DNA of 64,000 nucleotides from Brasenia schreberi. Taxonomy: Eukaryota > Streptophyta > Magnoliopsida > Nymphaeales > Cabombaceae. This document shows, one piece after another, positions 61,485-64,000 of the stretch (positions within the stretch are counted from its first letter, which is position 1; each line of letters starts with the position of its first letter). Under the pieces are notes generated by a model that worked only from the letters and a program-made list of their open reading frames with translations, had not been told where the DNA came from and ran no database searches. The stretch is taken from positions 15,181,501 through 15,245,500 of the forward strand of contig JAYKKT010000079.1 of the NCBI GenBank assembly GCA_036023115.1. The letters are read 5' to 3'. The position numbers and the translations under genes are program-made.

Positions 61485-64000
61485 TAACAACAACAAGAAC
61501 AACAACAAAGCCTTTTCCCATACTAGACGGGGTCGGCTACATGGATTCTTTGTTTTCATAGATCCCTATCGTGTACCATGTTAGCAGTTAATTCACAATA
61601 AGCTAGATCATTCTTTATTTTTTCTTTCCAACACTTTTGTAGTCGTCCTCTACCTCTTTTAATACTTTCCAAATTTAGTTTTTCATACATTCTTACTGGT
61701 TCTTCTTTTGATCTTCTTTCTATATGTTCAAACCATCTTAAATGATATTCTCTCATTTTATCCTCTATTGGTGTAACTCCTAATTTGTTTCTAATAACCT
61801 CATTATGTATATGGTCTTTTCTTGTATGACCACTCATCCATCTCAACATCTTCATTTTTGTCACAAATATCTTTTGTACATGTTGATGATTAACTGCCCA
61901 ACACTCATAACCATAAAACATGGCACGCCTAATTGTTGCTCTATAATATTTATCTTTTAACTTTAATGGTATCTTCTTATCACAAAGAATACCAGATGCT
62001 CCTCTCCATTTTAACCAACCAACATTAATTCTGTGCGTAACATCTCCATCAATTCTTCCATCACTCTGAAAAATTGACCCTATTTTAAACTTTCCTTTTG
62101 GGGGATGCAATGTATGCCAATTTTAATTTTTATCTCCTCTAAAGTAACCAAATGATCAAACTTACATTCCATATATTCTGTCTTTGTTCTACTAAGTCGG
62201 AGGCCTTTGCTTTCTAATGTTTACCTCCATAGTTCCAATTTTCTATTAACTTTTTCCTTAGACTCCACTAATACAATATCATCTGCAAATAACATACACC
62301 AAGATACTTTATCTTGAATATGTTTTGTTAACTCATCAATCACTATTATAAATAAATATGGACTTAAAGTTGATCCTTGATGTAACCGAATATTAACTTC
62401 AAAGAAGTCTGTCATTCCTTCATGAGTCCTTACACATGTTTTTGCACCATCGTACATGTCTTTTATAAGGTTAATGTATGTTAATGGGATACCTCTTTTT
62501 TCCAAAGTTCTCCAAATAACCTCCCTCGATACCTTATCATAAGCTTTTTCTAGATCAATAAATATCATGTGAAGGTCTTTCTTTTTTGCTCTAAAATGTT
62601 CCATAAGACGTCTCAAAAGGTAAATCGCTTCAACACTAGATTTGCCTAGCATGAATCCAAATTGGTTCTCTGTTGTACTTTATACTTGTCTTAACCTACG
62701 TTCGATAATTTTTTACCACTGATACCTCCATAATTCGCATAATTCTTAATGTCTCCCTTGTCCTTATATACGAGTATAAGTGTACTCGCTCTCCATTCCT
62801 CAAGCATCTTTTCGTTTCTCCATATTTCATTAAATAGTCTTGTGAGCTAAGTGATTCCTATTTCTCCTATTATTTTCCAAACTTCTATAGGAATATTGTC
62901 TGGTCCTACCGATTTACCACCATTCATATGTTTAAGAGCCTCTTTGACTTCATTCTTTTGAATACGTCGGTAGAAATTGTGGTTTATATACTTTTCTGAT
63001 TTGGATAACTCTCCTAAACTAATACTAACATCTTTATTTTCATTAAAAAGCTTATAAAAATAGGTTTTTTATCTATTTCTTATATCATCATTTGTCACTA
63101 GAATTTTGTCATCCTCGTCCTTGATGCATCTAACATAATTAAGATCTTTAGTTTTCTTATCTCTAGCACTAGCTATCCTAAAAATATCTCTTTCACCCTC
63201 TTTTGAGTTGAGTTTTTTATATAAATCCTCCTAAATTTTAGCTTTTGCTTTACTCGTGGCCTTTTTCACTTCCTTCTTTGCTTTCTTATAAGCCTCTAAA
63301 GTTTCATTAGTTTTCTTAGCATAATGTAATTTGTAACATGCCCTCTTTTCCTTGATTTTATTTTGCACTACTTCACTCTACCACCAAGTTTCTTTTTGTG
63401 CCGGTACATCTCCCTTAGATACACCTAACACATCTTTTGCCACTTTCCTAATATGTATAGCTATATTGTTTCACATATCACAGGGTGTACCAACATAATT
63501 CCAAACATCTCCTTGAAGGACTTTCTATTTAATTATATATTCTTTCTCGCTTTTGAGGTTCCACCATTTAGTCCAAATAACTCGATACACTCTTTTCTTC
63601 TTTGTCCATTTTTTTATTTGTAAATCCATAACTAAAAGTCGATGTTGGGTTGTTAAGCTTTCTCCTGGAATTACCTTGCAATCTTTACAACACGCTCTAT
63701 CTTTTTTTCTACAAATAAAGTAATCAATTTGTGTTTGTGATAAGCCACTCTTATAAGTAATTAAATATTCATCTCATTTTTTTGAAGATTGTATTGACTA
63801 TAAAGAGATCAAATGCCATAACAAAATTTAAAATCTCCCTACCTTCCTCATTTATATCCCCAAAACCAAAGTTTCCATTAATACCTTGATATCCTAATGC
63901 CTCTTTACCGACATGTCCATTTAAGTCTCCTCCTAAACAAATCATCTCCCTTTATGAAATCTTTTGAATCACCTTATCTAACGATTCCCAAAAAGCTGTC
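61485..64000 (-). mobile_element. LINE-2: RTE-type LINE, runs off the right edge
   Basis: The minus-strand 3' end is at 61485 (GTAGCCGACCCCGTC tail and a TTGTTG-type repeat). The element extends left to right through the C-terminal domain, reverse transcriptase and endonuclease, and continues past 64000, where it is already longer at its 5' side than LINE-1. It is colinear with LINE-1, so both are copies of one family. Its second target duplication lies outside the window. Confidence 0.92.
61556..64000 (-). pseudogene. LINE-2 endonuclease and reverse transcriptase (partial)
   Basis: Minus strand: endonuclease part near 64000-63700 ([40 protein letters not shown]), reverse transcriptase about 62970-62230 ([56 protein letters not shown]; catalytic [12 protein letters not shown]), and C-terminal domain 62110-61556 ([40 protein letters not shown]). 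It keeps the A-run that LINE-1 has lost, and TGG where LINE-1 has TAG and TGA, but has its own stops (for example TGA in place of the TGG of DMWNN near 63475) and small indels at 62100, 62220 and 62700. Confidence 0.88.

Noticed and set aside
1..64000. A previously undescribed multi-gene biological system
   Set aside because: Apart from one host gene and a captured NOT1 fragment, the identifiable coding content belongs to known transposon families in damaged form; no conserved cluster of unknown genes was seen.

Overview
This is nuclear DNA from a flowering plant. The evidence is spliceable plant genes with GT...AG introns, layers of Ty1/copia retrotransposons, RTE-type LINEs and SINE-like pieces with the 3' tail found on plant Au-type SINEs, hAT and Mutator-like transposase relics, and AT microsatellites. 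The species cannot be named from the sequence. No bacterial, organellar or viral genome features were seen.

The one gene that reads as intact is a HAD-superfamily phosphatase resembling the chloroplast FMN hydrolase of Arabidopsis (+ strand, seven coding exons, 24748 to 58199). The exons join into an uninterrupted frame of 262 codons plus stop, with all four HAD motifs and a transit-peptide-like N-terminus. Introns 2 and 3 are about 12.2 kb and 18.3 kb, and more than 90% of each is recognisable transposon.

Layout. 1-8200: a possible last exon of a gene lying to the left, a 167-bp tandem duplication, a SINE piece, a Mutator-like transposase relic, and two L1-type LINE relics. 8212-13253: degenerate copia element 1 (+). 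13254-16480: unexplained, more GC-rich DNA, a solo LTR and a GGATC-rich tract. 16481-24318: copia element 2 (-), same family as element 1. It contains, just inside its 3' LTR, a 2.0-kb insert (17339-19348) with perfect 10-bp inverted ends that carries an exon-intron fragment of the CCR4-NOT scaffold gene NOT1. 24319-25879: promoter region and first two exons of the phosphatase gene. 25880-38079 (intron 2): copia G (-) with a 5'-truncated RTE LINE in its LTR, a deleted hAT element (-), then copia A and B (+) sharing one LTR. 38132-56400 (intron 3): copia D (+) with terminal LTRs at 38240 and 54749. D contains copia C (+, itself hit by a LINE fragment) and copia E (-), and E contains copia F (-). 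56401-58199: last four exons. 58200-64000: polyadenylation signal, SINE piece, L1 LINE relic, and a second RTE LINE (-) that runs off the right edge.

All transposon reading frames seen here carry stops, frameshifts or deletions, so none looks autonomous. The window records successive insertion, truncation and deletion around one gene whose coding exons have been kept intact. I found no evidence for a new enzymatic or defence system. The most unusual items are the NOT1-carrying insert and the oversized transposon-filled introns of a working gene.
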